Shown in pieces: positions 1 through 7,209 of a DNA stretch of 39,155 nucleotides (positions within the stretch are counted from its first letter, which is position 1; every line of letters begins with the position of its first letter). The position numbers and the translations under genes were made by a program. The DNA is taken from assembly GCA_913064995.1 (NCBI GenBank), contig CAJYBL010000001.1, forward strand, positions 1 to 39,155, given 5' to 3'. The DNA comes from an uncultured Alphaproteobacteria bacterium (GTDB taxonomy: Bacteria > Pseudomonadota > Alphaproteobacteria > Puniceispirillales > Puniceispirillaceae). The notes under the pieces are model-generated. The model searched no databases. It had not been told where the DNA came from and was given only the letters and a program-made list of their open reading frames with translations.

Positions 1-576
1 AGGCCCCAGAACGCGCTCGGTGAAAAACAGAAAATGGGAAATCACTTCGCGGGTCATGCCGCCCTCGGTACGGAACCGCAGCCAATCAGCCCCCTTTTGC
101 CATTGGCGCGGCCAGGCGGGATAGGTCACGATAACATCGACTCCAAGCAAGGCACCCATCTCGCCACGTTCTTTTGCTACTAATAAATCGGTCAAGGCGG
201 CACCTGATGCTTGCGTGAAATTCACCGCAATAGGAACATTATAGGCTTGCAATCCGGCCATAAGCCTTGCGCTATCGTCAAGATTGATGCCAAACGGTTT
301 TTCCAGAAACAGGGCTTTGCCCGCCGCCGCCGCTGCAAGCGCATAGGGTTCGCGAACCGCCGGTGGGCAAGCAAGATAAACCAGATCCGCCTTGCTGATG
401 GCGTCACTTGCGCTATCCATAACTTTTGATTGCGGGTCTAAAATGATTGCCTGATGGCAAGCAGACTTATTTGGATCCCATAAATAATCGGGTTCAAAAT
501 CGTGGTGAAGCCGCATATGAGTAAGCATCCGCTGCCCCATTATACCTAACCCGATAATCGCTACTTTCGTTGTCAT
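1..576 (-). CDS. Gfo/Idh/MocA family oxidoreductase (partial, C-terminus outside window)
   Basis: The leftward frame is open for 192 codons from an ATG at 576 to the window edge, so only the N-terminal half is present. It opens with a Rossmann dinucleotide-binding motif (IIGLGIMG, residues 7-14) and carries the family's EKP motif at residues 92-94 (LFLEKPFG), where the lysine is the usual catalytic or substrate-contact residue. These two motifs identify an NAD(P)-dependent dehydrogenase of the Gfo/Idh/MocA superfamily, which typically oxidises sugars, inositols or related polyols in the cytoplasm. The substrate cannot be read from this half. It is the most upstream gene of a leftward unit; the next gene on the same strand ends about 45 bases before its start. 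Confidence 0.85.
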   Translation of the reverse strand, partial: MTTKVAIIGLGIMGQRMLTHMRLHHDFEPDYLWDPNKSACHQAIILDPQSKVMDSASDAISKADLVYLACPPAVREPYALAAAAAGKALFLEKPFGINLDDSARLMAGLQAYNVPIAVNFTQASGAALTDLLVAKERGEMGALLGVDVIVTYPAWPRQWQKGADWLRFRTEGGMTREVISHFLFFTERVLGP

Positions 577-622
577 GGTCGTGGCCTTTATCCAAATTTT
601 TATCAAACTACTTGCGCGGCTT

Positions 623-1156
623 TTAAAATCGGCCGTCTTGGAAGAGGGTGAGATAGTTTTGTCCAAGTTTAACATCATAAAATTCTGATGCCTTATTGTC
701 ATGGAGCGTGCTGAGGGCTTTGGCCGCCCAAACTACATTACCCTCAAGCGCCAACAGCAAATAATATTTTGCCTTTGCATCATCCTTTTCAACGTCATCG
801 CCCAAAAGATACGCCACACCAAGGGCAAAATACCCTGCTGGATAGGCGAATGACGCCGATTTATGAAAAGATGATATCGCGCCCTTCGAGTCACCATCGC
901 GCAATTGGCCACGTCCAAGCTGCAAATAATAACGCGCTTGGTCTTGTGATTTTGTTGCGGATGCGATGGCGGCGTGGCAGGCGCTGATCAATTGATTTGC
1001 CTGAATATCTTGAAATTTAACCGGCTCAGACTTGCGTAACGGATCGGCCGCCAAAGCGCCCAGGTCATCGCAGCTTGACCCCTGCTGGTCTAAAGCATTG
1101 CTGTTGCTTGGTTCAGCCAAGATCAACAGGCTGGCAATCAAGATGACAAGCCGCAT
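623..1156 (-). CDS. Exported Sel1/TPR-like repeat protein
   Basis: A 177-residue protein starting at ATG 1156. A longer open frame reaches 1234, but the internal start is preferred because it begins directly with a signal peptide (MRLVILIASLLILAEPSNSNA), predicting export to the periplasm. The rest is helical. Residues roughly 75-150 contain a Sel1-like unit with the typical pattern of small residues and G-D-x-x-x-x-D-D-A-K-A (GYFALGVAYLLGDDVEKDD). Sel1/TPR repeats are protein-interaction scaffolds and no catalytic residues are visible. It is divergent from another exported TPR protein at 1363, so the pair may share the roughly 200-base promoter region. The specific function is unknown. Confidence 0.65.
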   Translation of the reverse strand: MRLVILIASLLILAEPSNSNALDQQGSSCDDLGALAADPLRKSEPVKFQDIQANQLISACHAAIASATKSQDQARYYLQLGRGQLRDGDSKGAISSFHKSASFAYPAGYFALGVAYLLGDDVEKDDAKAKYYLLLALEGNVVWAAKALSTLHDNKASEFYDVKLGQNYLTLFQDGRF

Positions 1157-1362
1157 TTTTTCCAGCTTTCGGGCATTGCTTTGGTGATTATCGCTGTATT
1201 CCTGTTTGTTTAGTTTAGGTGCCGCTAATGCCAAGTCAACTGCCGCCTTTATGCCGTGGCTTGTGCGATTCCAACCGCGCCATTGTGTTTGCTATTTCGT
1301 GATAGCCAATTGAAATTGGCGGGCATATGCCTATTTAATACCAAGAATAGTCAAAAGGTACG

Positions 1363-1827
1363 ATGATGATGGCTCGGAAATTTTTTATTATTGGTGCAAT
1401 CATGATAATGAGTTTGCTTGGTGCTCAAGCATTTGCCGCGGGCAGTGATGATTATGCGCCGACTGCGGCTAAGCCAGCAGCCTATAACAAAGCGCTGGCT
1501 CTAATTAAGGATAAGAATTACGGGCAAGCCATTGCGAGTCTGAAACAAGCTGAAGCTGCGGCTAAAAAAGACGCCGATATCCAGAATTTACTGGGGTTTG
1601 CCCATCGCAAATCGGGCAAGCTGGACGAAGCGGCGAAATATTATAAATCTGCCTTGGTGCTCGACACAAAGCATAAGGGCGCCTTGGAATATCAAGGCGA
1701 ATTGTTTTTGATGCTTGGTGACAAGGCCAGCGCCAAAAAAAATCTGAAAAAGTTGGATAAGATTTGCTGGCTTGGTTGCAGCGAATTGGATGATCTTCGT
1801 ACGGCGATCAGAAATTATAAGCCTTAA
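1363..1827 (+). CDS. Exported TPR-repeat protein
   Basis: A 154-residue protein with an N-terminal signal peptide (hydrophobic stretch to about residue 25, ending AQAFAAG) followed by about three tetratricopeptide units (around residues 40-140). A clear TPR core is visible in DIQNLLGFAHRKSGKLDEA, with the W/L-G-A-x-Y pattern of the family. Purine-rich AAAGG lies just upstream of the triple ATG start. Such short periplasmic TPR proteins usually act as assembly or interaction factors. Two cysteines near the C-terminus (CWLGC) could form a disulfide in the periplasm. It is divergent from the Sel1-like gene at 1156. No specific role can be assigned. Confidence 0.75.
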   Translation: MMMARKFFIIGAIMIMSLLGAQAFAAGSDDYAPTAAKPAAYNKALALIKDKNYGQAIASLKQAEAAAKKDADIQNLLGFAHRKSGKLDEAAKYYKSALVLDTKHKGALEYQGELFLMLGDKASAKKNLKKLDKICWLGCSELDDLRTAIRNYKP

Positions 1828-1925
1828 GCGGTTGAATTTTGCGACTGCCTGATTTTGTGGCAGGGTCATTATTGCGACGCTAATATGTGTGATGATTAAC
1901 GATTGAGATAACAAGGGAGATCATT

Positions 1926-2066
1926 TTGCCCATAGACCCGTTACCGCAAAACCGCCTTGGTAAGGTGATTATCGTTATCTCGATAATGTTCGTATTATTG
2001 TTTGCATCAGCCGTGTTGATGCATTGGCTTGACAGTCCTGAAAGCCTAAATCCGGTATTTGGCTAG
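1926..2066 (+). CDS. Small single-pass membrane protein (46 aa)
   Basis: A short frame with a TTG start preceded by a good ribosome-binding site (AAGGGAGA, ending about 5 bases upstream). The protein has a short polar N-terminus (MPIDPLPQNRLGK), one hydrophobic helix (about residues 14-32, VIIVISIMFVLLFASAVLM) and a short acidic tail. The strong Shine-Dalgarno sequence plus one clean transmembrane segment argue for a real microprotein. It lies between the TPR gene and the DUF4149 gene on the same strand. No family is recognised. Confidence 0.55.
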   Translation: MPIDPLPQNRLGKVIIVISIMFVLLFASAVLMHWLDSPESLNPVFG

Positions 2067-2156
2067 CCTGTTTCTGCCGTGTTCGATTGATGGCCATTTA
2101 GGTTTTGTTTTTGTTAAAATTTACCATCACAGCTTGCTGATATAAGGATTAATCAA

Positions 2157-2576
2157 TTGCAGCTTTCTATTCTCATCCATGCCGCCAATATTGGATTCAT
2201 GGTTATGTTTTCGGCCGTTGTTGCGCCGACAGTTTTCAAGGTTCTATCGCAAAAAGCGGCTGGTGCTTATCTTCGGAAACTATTCCCAAGAATGTTTATG
2301 TTTGGATTTATAACCTCAAGCTGTGCCGCGTTTGCCGCACTGTTTGATGGTCATTCACAAAATGTCATTATTTCGGTGTTGGTTGCCTTGGGGTTTTTGG
2401 GTAATGCTTTTATCCTAACACCGCAGATCAATAAATATCGCGACGCGCTTCTTGCTGGTGATGCCGCTGCAAAAACAATGTTTGGCCGGCTGCACTTGAT
2501 ATCGGTTGCGGTGTTTCTTGTTCAACTGCTGGCAAGTAGCTACATCGTCATTACGGCCTATTTATCAAGCTGGTAA
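2157..2576 (+). CDS. DUF4149 (TMEM205-like) integral membrane protein
   Basis: 139 residues with four predicted transmembrane helices (about residues 5-25, 44-64, 68-90 and 112-136). The N-terminal half has the pattern of the DUF4149/TMEM205-like family (H-x-x-x-x-G-F-M-V-M-F, then FKVLSQKAAGAYLRKLFPRM, where the family usually has a loop of the type L-x-x-x-x-A-x-x-x-x-x-x-L-F-P). The start is TTG at 2157 with AAGGA eight bases upstream; no in-frame ATG gives the first helix. Function of the family in bacteria is not established. It converges on the HNH gene with a hairpin between them. Confidence 0.75.
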   Translation: MQLSILIHAANIGFMVMFSAVVAPTVFKVLSQKAAGAYLRKLFPRMFMFGFITSSCAAFAALFDGHSQNVIISVLVALGFLGNAFILTPQINKYRDALLAGDAAAKTMFGRLHLISVAVFLVQLLASSYIVITAYLSSW

Positions 2577-2602
2577 TTAATCATCATCAATCATTCGTGA
2601 TT

Positions 2603-2622
2603 GGGTAAAACCCTATTTTTTT
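2603..2622 (+). terminator. Short hairpin plus T-run after the DUF4149 gene
   Basis: GGGT-AAA-ACCC (2603-2613) is followed by TATTTTTTT, placed 27 bases after the DUF4149 stop codon and between convergent genes. The stem is only 4 bp, so the call rests mainly on the T-run and position. Confidence 0.4.
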
Positions 2623-2639
2623 GCCCTTTGCGGCAAATC

Positions 2640-2936
2640 TTATCGGCGTTTGTTTGGAACGCGCGAATTGAAATCGACTGGACGTTTTTTAATCCAATTG
2701 ATAAATTTGGCAATTCTTGGATGCTGCCGCAGCCCGTCAATTGAATGATAATCTCTTGCCAATTCGGCTTCGGTCAAACTTGCGTGTATTTCTTTGTGAC
2801 AAATATGGTGCAAAAGAACCGTTTCACCAGTTTTTCCGCCTTTCAGCTTTGGAATCAAATGATGTTTTGATTGCGCAACATTGGTAGGAATCGACCGAAG
2901 ACAAAGCGGGCAAATCGGGTCATCCATGTCGTTCAA
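2640..2936 (-). CDS. HNH endonuclease family protein
   Basis: A 98-residue protein with a zinc-type CPLC pair (Cys9, Cys12), a KHHLIPK motif (His25/His26) followed by KGGKTGE, and LHHICHKEIHA (residues 42-52). This is the typical small bacterial HNH layout C-x2-C...HHL-x-P-K...H-x-x-C-H-x-x-I-H. The fold coordinates a divalent metal and cleaves nucleic acid. The chosen start is TTG at 2936, six bases after AGGAG; an ATG three codons later is too far from that site, and a frame extension to 3020 adds non-conserved residues. It stands alone, converging with the DUF4149 gene. Whether it is a housekeeping nuclease or a leftover mobile or defence gene cannot be decided here. Confidence 0.75.
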   Translation of the reverse strand: MNDMDDPICPLCLRSIPTNVAQSKHHLIPKLKGGKTGETVLLHHICHKEIHASLTEAELARDYHSIDGLRQHPRIAKFINWIKKRPVDFNSRVPNKRR

Positions 2937-3128
2937 ATTCGTCTCCTGAAATGCTATCTGTCTTTGCGTTTGCCGGCAGAATTGATTTGGATGCTGCTTA
3001 CAAATTATGATGCTTTCCAACCATTATAGCCTTGATGGCGTCCATGCTTCAATCAAATCAGAGTGATAATGCAGGCAGCGGAGAAACGCCGATGACCAAA
3101 AAATCAACCTAGCGTGAAATAGCGCTAT

Positions 3129-3344
3129 TCATGGCACTAACTGTGATCGGACACAAAAGCCGCATAGATAATCGGATGTTTTGGCATCATAACTCACATG
3201 CACCCCGCGCAATGGTGGCAGATAGGGCGGCGTGGTTTTGCGAATACATTTATCGCAGCCCTGATTTTCATAAATGAAAAATTGGCGTTGCAGATAAGTC
3301 CATTCGGATCCACTAACCGGCTTTGGTGCAATAATCTCTGACAA
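3129..3344 (-). CDS. Possible small two-CxxC protein (doubtful)
   Basis: A 71-codon frame starting with TTG at 3344. It contains two cysteine pairs (CDKC near residue 30 and CGFC near residue 62) that could form a zinc ribbon, and a plausible linker (PPYLPPLRGVHVSYDA). There is no convincing ribosome-binding site, and an overlapping minus-strand frame (3194-3394) is also open. It may be a genuine small zinc protein or chance. Together with the next two entries it covers the weakest stretch of the left end, 2937-3572. Confidence 0.3.
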   Translation of the reverse strand: MSEIIAPKPVSGSEWTYLQRQFFIYENQGCDKCIRKTTPPYLPPLRGVHVSYDAKTSDYLCGFCVRSQLVP

Positions 3345-3454
3345 AAGGATTCACTTCGTTTCATTGCTTTGGCGGCGGCCAAAATTATCAACATATTCTG
3401 ATCATAGTATTCGGGTTATCATATTTGGGTCATGCCAATCTCGGCGATATCATT

Positions 3455-3553
3455 ATGGGGATGGTGGTTCGTTTTGCCAATGCAATGACGTTGCCTTGGC
3501 CTGTGATTTATGTGCTATTGATAATGTGTGGCTTATTATGGTTGCGGTTTTAG
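3455..3553 (+). CDS. Possible small membrane protein, perhaps the tail of a frameshifted one
   Basis: From ATG 3455 a 32-residue frame encodes one hydrophobic helix (PWPVIYVLLIMCGLLWLRF). The same frame is open upstream to about 3340 and reads as a further membrane-like segment (ILIIVFGLSYLGHANLGDII) but has no standard start. Just before it a different frame reads IALAAAKIINIF and stops at about 3401. A single frameshift near 3398 would join these into one protein of about 65 residues. The longer overlapping frame 3364-3576 has an unlikely composition and is treated as a shadow. Confidence 0.35.
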   Translation: MGMVVRFANAMTLPWPVIYVLLIMCGLLWLRF

Positions 3554-3572
3554 ATGGTAACATGAGGTTCAA

Positions 3573-3758
3573 ATGAAAATGAAATTTCGCGCCGCGTTTT
3601 TGGGGCTGAATTATATTGCGACAGTGGCGGCAAGCCTGACGATATTGTTTTCAGATCAATTTTCATTTGGTGAAAAAGCCGTCTATGGCACAAGCGTAAT
3701 TTTAATCGGCATGGCCATTCGTAATTTTGTACAAATCAAAATGCCAATCGAAGAATAA
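3573..3758 (+). CDS. Small two-helix membrane protein
   Basis: 61 residues starting at ATG 3573 with GAGG a few bases upstream. Two hydrophobic stretches (about residues 8-27 and 37-52) are separated by a polar turn (SDQFSFGEKAVYG), predicting a hairpin in the inner membrane. It follows the possible small membrane frame ending at 3553 by only 19 bases, which hints at co-expression. No family recognised. Confidence 0.5.
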   Translation: MKMKFRAAFLGLNYIATVAASLTILFSDQFSFGEKAVYGTSVILIGMAIRNFVQIKMPIEE

Positions 3759-3808
3759 GCGCCAGCCCTTTCGGGGGCTCACACCAGCTATTTATGTGTT
3801 TGCAATCG

Positions 3809-4639
3809 CTAAAGCCGGCGTGCCAGCGCATCATAGGCCCGCGAGCTTAGCAACCGGCGAAGGATCATCATTATTGTTGTGGCAGTGGTGACGCGGTATC
3901 GCAGTTTTGGCCGTTTTGCCGTGGCCGCATGCATCACCGCCTTGGTGACAGCGGCCGGCATCAATTCAAAAGTATCGGGTGGCGGATTTATGGCTGATAA
4001 GCGCGGTATGGCGATTTCTTCATACCAAGATTCGCGGGCAGTTCCCTTCCAATTGATCCATTGTTTGAATTGTATATAGGCATTTTCCCTGATCCGGGTT
4101 CGGATAGGCCCGGGTTCAACAAGGATTAAATGAATATTTGTTCCGTGAAGTTCTAACCGCATCGTGTCGGTTAGCCCCTCCAATGCAAATTTGGTGGCAT
4201 TATAGGCGCCCCTGAATTTCAAAGGTGCAAAGCCAAGAACCGATGAATTTTGAATAATGCGACCGTGTTTTTGTTTGCGCATCTGCGCGATGGCAAGCCG
4301 TGACAATGTATGCCAGCCAAAGAAATTCGCCTCGAAAATTGCCCGCAAGGCATCCGTTGGAAGATCTTCAACAAGCGCCGGAATGCCATAAGCGCCATTG
4401 TTGAACAAGACATCTAGATGCCCATCTATAAATTCAAGCGCATCAGCAAAGCCGTTGATGATGCTCGCCTCATCTTCATAATCAATGCAAATGCTATGGA
4501 TTTTATGATGGTCGCGCATGATTGCGCAGTCCGCTGGCTTGCGACAGCTGGCGATAACCTTCCAGCCGGCATCACGAAAGGCAAGCGCGGAATCAAGGCC
4601 AATGCCGCTTGAGCATCCGGTAATCAAAATTGATTTCAT
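3809..4639 (-). CDS. Short-chain dehydrogenase/reductase (classical SDR)
   Basis: 276 residues. It shows the cofactor motif TGCSSGIG (residues 7-14), the strand-4 motif NNGAYG (80-85) and the catalytic Ser133, Tyr146 and Lys150 (YNATK), all correctly spaced for a classical NAD(P)-dependent SDR. The C-terminal extension rich in Arg/Lys and the LVEPGPIRT motif resemble the YbbO/retinol-dehydrogenase-like group, which acts on lipophilic alcohols or ketones; the substrate is not readable. It is the last gene of a leftward set, 52 bases after the solute-binding-type gene. Gene length and motifs are complete. Confidence 0.9.
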   Translation of the reverse strand: MKSILITGCSSGIGLDSALAFRDAGWKVIASCRKPADCAIMRDHHKIHSICIDYEDEASIINGFADALEFIDGHLDVLFNNGAYGIPALVEDLPTDALRAIFEANFFGWHTLSRLAIAQMRKQKHGRIIQNSSVLGFAPLKFRGAYNATKFALEGLTDTMRLELHGTNIHLILVEPGPIRTRIRENAYIQFKQWINWKGTARESWYEEIAIPRLSAINPPPDTFELMPAAVTKAVMHAATAKRPKLRYRVTTATTIMMILRRLLSSRAYDALARRL

Positions 4640-4691
4640 GATGACAGCCTTTTTTGATCGGGTTTCTGTTTCGTGCAGTCAGTCTTGGCGT

Positions 4692-5423
4692 CTAATGAGG
4701 GTCTATACCTAATTTCCCAGTCATGCCATGTAATTCAAGCTGCGCCGCGATCCAGCCATTTTCGATTGATTGGGCAATCAGCGCATTAAGAAAGGCAATT
4801 GAATCGGCCTTGCCCTTGGCAAGGCCGATTGATTGCTTCACTGCGGTAAAAGGAGGGTCGATGATCCGAAGGCCGCTATGATTGGCCATGTCTTCAAGAA
4901 GCTTTGGTTTCAGACTTGCCAGAACATCAACCTTTTTTTCAAAAAACAAATCATGCGCTGCCTGAATTGATGACGCCCGAATAATCTGGGCTTGGCTGAA
5001 ATGGTCGGTAAGCCAGAGATCATAAGCGCTTCGCTCGGAAACGGCGATTTTTGCGGCAGCCCGATCAATATCATCATTGGTCCAAAAATCATCATCATGG
5101 CGTACCAGAAAATTGGCTTCGATCACGACATAGGGGTGACTGAAATCCAGCGTTTGGGCGCGCTCAGCCTCAAATGCGATATTGCCGATATCCCAGATAT
5201 CCTGATTGACGGCATCGGCCAGTTTCCCTGGTCGATCGAAGCAAACCAGCTCGCAAGACAGGCCAAGCGTTGAGGCAACAAGGTTGGCAATATCGGGCGA
5301 AATCCCCTGCGGGCTGCCATCAGCGGCAGTGCTGGATACCAGCAGAAAATTGCTTAAATTAATGCCGGCACGCAAAATGCCCTTAGGGGCCAATTGATGT
5401 TTTACCACATCTGATACAAACAT
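4692..5423 (-). CDS. SBP_bac_3-type solute-binding domain protein without signal peptide
   Basis: 243 residues matching the family-3 extracellular solute-binding fold of amino-acid transporters: an N-terminal strand (GILRAGINLSNF), GISPDIANLVASTLG near residue 40, then WDIGNIAFEAERAQTLDFSHPYV, where the family has W-D-x-x-x-x-x-x-x-T-x-E-R-x-x-x-x-x-F-S-x-P-Y. The start at ATG 5423 is well supported by GGAGG eight bases upstream, and no hydrophobic export signal precedes the domain. The protein should therefore stay in the cytoplasm. No ABC permease or ATPase lies nearby. It sits between a spermidine-synthase-like membrane protein (32-base gap) and an SDR (52-base gap), so a sensory or enzymatic role is more likely than transport. 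Confidence 0.75.
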   Translation of the reverse strand: MFVSDVVKHQLAPKGILRAGINLSNFLLVSSTAADGSPQGISPDIANLVASTLGLSCELVCFDRPGKLADAVNQDIWDIGNIAFEAERAQTLDFSHPYVVIEANFLVRHDDDFWTNDDIDRAAAKIAVSERSAYDLWLTDHFSQAQIIRASSIQAAHDLFFEKKVDVLASLKPKLLEDMANHSGLRIIDPPFTAVKQSIGLAKGKADSIAFLNALIAQSIENGWIAAQLELHGMTGKLGIDPH

Positions 5424-5455
5424 AAATTTCCTCCAAGATCGGACGAATAGGGGGC

Positions 5456-6994
5456 TTAATGCAGCTTGCCAAGCAATAGACCACTCATCAGCCTGTCAAC
5501 TGGCGCGCGGTCATCGGTTAAAATTGGCAACTGCTGATTGGCGCTTGCCGATACTAGCTTGCTATTTGGCCAACGCCACCAGCTTCTTTCAAAGCCATTT
5601 TCGGCATTGATGAAATCATCTTCAAGCGGGGTGTTTGTGCCAACGACAATAAAGGTTGTTCGCATGCCTTGCTGCCTTGGATCAGGCTCGAACCAGACTT
5701 CAACCTTGTCAAAGGAACGCTGCAAGGTTTTGACATATGACAGCAAAAATAGCGGGCGTTTGGCATTGTCGATAACATTCACCAGATAAACGCCATCATC
5801 ATGCAGCCGCTGCGCAATAAGATCATTAAATTCTTGTGTGACCAGATGCTCGGGGATCGAGATGTCATGAAACGCATCACCAAAAACAAGATCGAATTTC
5901 ACATCATCAGCCAGCTTATTCAATTCATATCGGGCATCGCCATGAATGACTTTGGTTTGTGATCCATCGGGCGAAAACCATAATTTGGCCTTGGCAATAT
6001 CGGTCACTTGTGGGTCAATTTCGGCAATCGTAATATCGGCTTTACCCTGATATTTTGCAATCCAGGCTCGTGGCAACGAAAACCCGCCGCCGCCAATGAA
6101 AAATGATTGTGGTGGCCGGTCGCCAAAACGAAGGCTGATATATTCATCAACAAAATGGACATAAGGCGAATGCAGCCGTTCGGGCTGGTCTTTTTCATTG
6201 ATGGAATGCACCAGATGATCAAGGGCAATCAGGCGGGTTTCAGCTCCAGCCATGCCGACATCCTGAATCTGGATACAGAAATAATTGCTTTCGGTGACGC
6301 ATTGGCTTTTCAGCGCGCCAATTTTTTGCGCACCAGCCATCATCGAAACCCCAATCGCAAGCGGGATGATCATCACTTTTGCATTCTGTTTATAGCCGAT
6401 CAGGAAAAAGACCGATCCAAGGGCAAAATAGATCACCGCTACCAAAATGACGGTATTTCGGGATCCAAGTGTTGAAATCAGAAAATAGCCAGCAAGAAGC
6501 GCCCCAAAAATAGCACCAGCCGACCCAAGAGCGTACATCCTGCCAATCACCACGCCCGATTCACCTTGCGGATGAATATCAATCGCCAATTTTGTGGCAA
6601 GGGGTGACACAATGCCAACAAACAGGCTTGGCAAGAAAAACAGAATAAAGGACGACACCAGAATGGCGTTGATCACGCTTAGATTGGCCATTTGCAAAAT
6701 ACGCGGGATGAAATCAAGAAGCAGCAATATAAGAAGGCTTGTCAGTGATGATAGGAAAAGCGCATAGCCAATTTTGATGAATTGGGCGCGTTTGACAAAA
6801 TGGCCGCGTGTCAAATTACCACCAATCCAATGGCCAACCGATAATCCGGCAAGAACCACGGCAATGATTGATGTCCATGTGTAAAGTGACATCCCGAAAA
6901 CGGGTGCTAAAAGCCTGCCAGCAACAATTTCAATAATCAGACCGCAGGCCGAGCTTGCAAGGATGGTGATGGCAAGTAAAATTTGAAATATCAT
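5456..6994 (-). CDS. Membrane-anchored spermidine-synthase-like protein (fused MFS-like/SpeE-like)
   Basis: 512 residues. The N-terminal about 220 residues hold roughly seven transmembrane helices beginning at residue 2. The C-terminal half is a soluble polyamine-synthase-like Rossmann methyltransferase fold with GGGG at 301-304 (FFIGGGGFSLPR), an acidic strand end (IAEIDPQV), HGDAR and FGDAFHD, which occupies the place of the catalytic aspartate region. The family transfers aminopropyl groups from decarboxylated S-adenosylmethionine, but membrane-fused members are mostly uncharacterised. The start at ATG 6994 is chosen over TTG 7015 because GAGG lies about 10 bases before it. First gene of a probable leftward operon with the solute-binding-type protein and the SDR. 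Confidence 0.85.
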   Translation of the reverse strand: MIFQILLAITILASSACGLIIEIVAGRLLAPVFGMSLYTWTSIIAVVLAGLSVGHWIGGNLTRGHFVKRAQFIKIGYALFLSSLTSLLILLLLDFIPRILQMANLSVINAILVSSFILFFLPSLFVGIVSPLATKLAIDIHPQGESGVVIGRMYALGSAGAIFGALLAGYFLISTLGSRNTVILVAVIYFALGSVFFLIGYKQNAKVMIIPLAIGVSMMAGAQKIGALKSQCVTESNYFCIQIQDVGMAGAETRLIALDHLVHSINEKDQPERLHSPYVHFVDEYISLRFGDRPPQSFFIGGGGFSLPRAWIAKYQGKADITIAEIDPQVTDIAKAKLWFSPDGSQTKVIHGDARYELNKLADDVKFDLVFGDAFHDISIPEHLVTQEFNDLIAQRLHDDGVYLVNVIDNAKRPLFLLSYVKTLQRSFDKVEVWFEPDPRQQGMRTTFIVVGTNTPLEDDFINAENGFERSWWRWPNSKLVSASANQQLPILTDDRAPVDRLMSGLLLGKLH

Positions 6995-7209
6995 AAAAGT
7001 AAAACCTCGCCCCAATGTCTTTCAACATAAAATGCTCCAGCCGATAATAGTCGCATAAAGCGTAAGGCGAGCAAACAATAGAAAATATAGACGGTAACTG
7101 GCCCGTTTATCTTGCTTTACCAGCAACAAAATTATGCGATAGTTAATCCAGCCAACCCATTTTGGTAAGCTGGTAAATGACCATTTGATTAGCATTTTAG
7201 GGGTTTTTG

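Noticed and set aside
3364..3576. 70-codon rightward frame
   Set aside because: Odd composition (many Cys, Arg and His) and overlap with a more protein-like hydrophobic frame in another phase; treated as a shadow.
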